From Gottfriedia endophytica (GTDB lineage Bacteria; Bacillota; Bacilli; Bacillales; Bacillaceae_G): DNA of 64,000 nucleotides. Each line of letters begins with the position of its first letter. Position 1 is the stretch's first letter. Shown piece after piece: positions 63,265 through 64,000 of this stretch. Under the pieces are notes generated by a model, which saw only the letters and a list, made by a program, of their open reading frames with translations, was not told the origin of the DNA and made no database searches. The stretch is taken from contig NZ_JAGIYQ010000015.1 in the NCBI RefSeq assembly GCF_017814275.1, positions 27,265-91,264 of the forward strand, in the 5' to 3' direction. The position numbers were made by a program, and so were the translations under genes.

Positions 63265-64000
63265 CTAATGAAGGATGTGCAAGGAATTCAGAGCTCCATC
63301 AGTTAACATAAATGCAACATCTAATATCCAATTGCCATTAGGATCTTCATACTTAACTGGATTATTACTTCCATAACCATATCCATTTTGAGTAAGTAAA
63401 TCATCCTTATCACCTGAATGTGGATCAAGTGATAAAAACACCCCTTGTTCTGGTTGGTAATATCTAGCTATCAAGTAGTACATCTTAATTTCTTTATCAT
63501 ACATATAGCCTGCATATCCGAATGGATTATCGGCAGCTAATCCTTGAGCATTTGATTTTATTACGTTCCCCCATGCATCATAGGAATAACTTGCAACAAC
63601 TTGATTATTGTCATCTGTTAATGCAATTACATCACCATGTGCATTGTAATGATAATTGAATGTCTGACCTTGTGTTTTCATTGCTAGGCGTTTTCCGCCC
63701 ATAGAGTAAACATACGATCGTAGTACAATATCTTGATCATCTGTTTCATATAAAACGTTTATACTGTCACCATCATAAAAATAATTTGTAACAGTTCCAT
63801 TGAGAATCTTTTGAATACGTCTTCCTTGGTCATCATATTGATAAGTTACATATGGAGAACTTTCTCCTTTTTTTGTGACAGCAGTTAATTGACCTGCTGG
63901 ATTCCAAGTATAAGTATATTGCCCATCCTCAATACGATTTCCATTACTATCGTACTTAATGTCATCATTTCCGAATTTCGTTAATTCATTTGCTTCATTG
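63265..64000 (-). pseudogene. Rhs/YD-repeat shell, 3' end frameshifted, 5' end outside the window
   Basis: The frame is open from the window edge: YD repeats (YVTYQYDDQGRRIQKI, YFYDGDSINVLYE), then YHYNAHGDVIALTD and the Rhs core closure ARYYQPEQGVFLSLDPHSGD...NPVKYEDPNGNW. It ends at a TAG at 63265 after DGALNSLHILH. A two-base CT duplication near 63290 (GAGCTCTGAATTC; GAGCTGAATTC would restore the frame) explains the break: without it DGA is followed by EFLAHPSLGG and the toxin tip. A one-base deletion elsewhere is equivalent. Confidence 0.8.

Overview
The window is low-GC (roughly one third G+C) Firmicutes DNA. The gene content points to Bacillaceae: uvrB-uvrA beside yvlC/yvlD, a HelD helicase, a Zur-type znuACB operon, a c-di-AMP riboswitch in front of a KimA potassium importer, YtrA-type GntR/ABC genes, YkoGH-like and other two-component systems, and strong AGGAGG ribosome sites with frequent TTG and GTG starts. 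The species cannot be fixed from sequence alone. I see no rRNA, tRNA, CRISPR array, intact prophage or complete insertion sequence.

Region 1 (1-6.0 kb) is conserved chromosome: the tail of a surface protein, yvlD-yvlC, and uvrBA with a candidate LexA box. Region 2 (6.2-20.2 kb) is transport and stress. It holds a GntR-controlled ABC operon, a nitroreductase, a Fur-controlled EfeU-type iron permease with an unusual duplicated lipoprotein, HelD, a Zur-controlled zinc ABC transporter, and a GH18-like exported protein. Region 3 (20.3-31.6 kb) is envelope sensing. It holds two paralogous exported coiled-coil proteins and a small lipoprotein downstream of a two-component system, a Fur-controlled PepSY membrane protein, and a YkoGH-like pair divergent from a SwrC-like RND exporter. 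Region 4 (31.7-43.5 kb) has kimA, a copper-type multicopper oxidase divergent from its probable two-component system, a metallo-beta-lactamase-fold protein, a self-regulated MarR gene, a DinB-fold protein, and hcp behind a well-placed Fnr box.

Region 5 (43.6-64 kb) is accessory DNA dominated by polymorphic toxins, each followed by a small gene in the immunity position. There is a 2018-residue secreted Rhs protein with fibronectin domains and a RelE-like tip. There is a subtilisin-family protease fused to a C-terminal HH-type nuclease-like toxin and followed by a double-CXXC protein. At the right edge a third Rhs gene is split from its HH-nuclease tip by a frameshift. Between them lie a YD/FnIII/PPC exported protein, the 5' end of a group II intron, and a convergent overlapping pair: a T4-beta-like (sce7725-type) protein and an sce7726-type PD-(D/E)XK-like protein. 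That pair is a candidate two-gene system of unknown function.

Two dispersed repeat families run through the intergenic spaces. One is a GC-rich element of about 130 bp with terminal arms that covary between copies (five full copies and one decayed, all in the same orientation). The other is a short element of about 40 bp carrying a perfect DnaA-box sequence (three copies).
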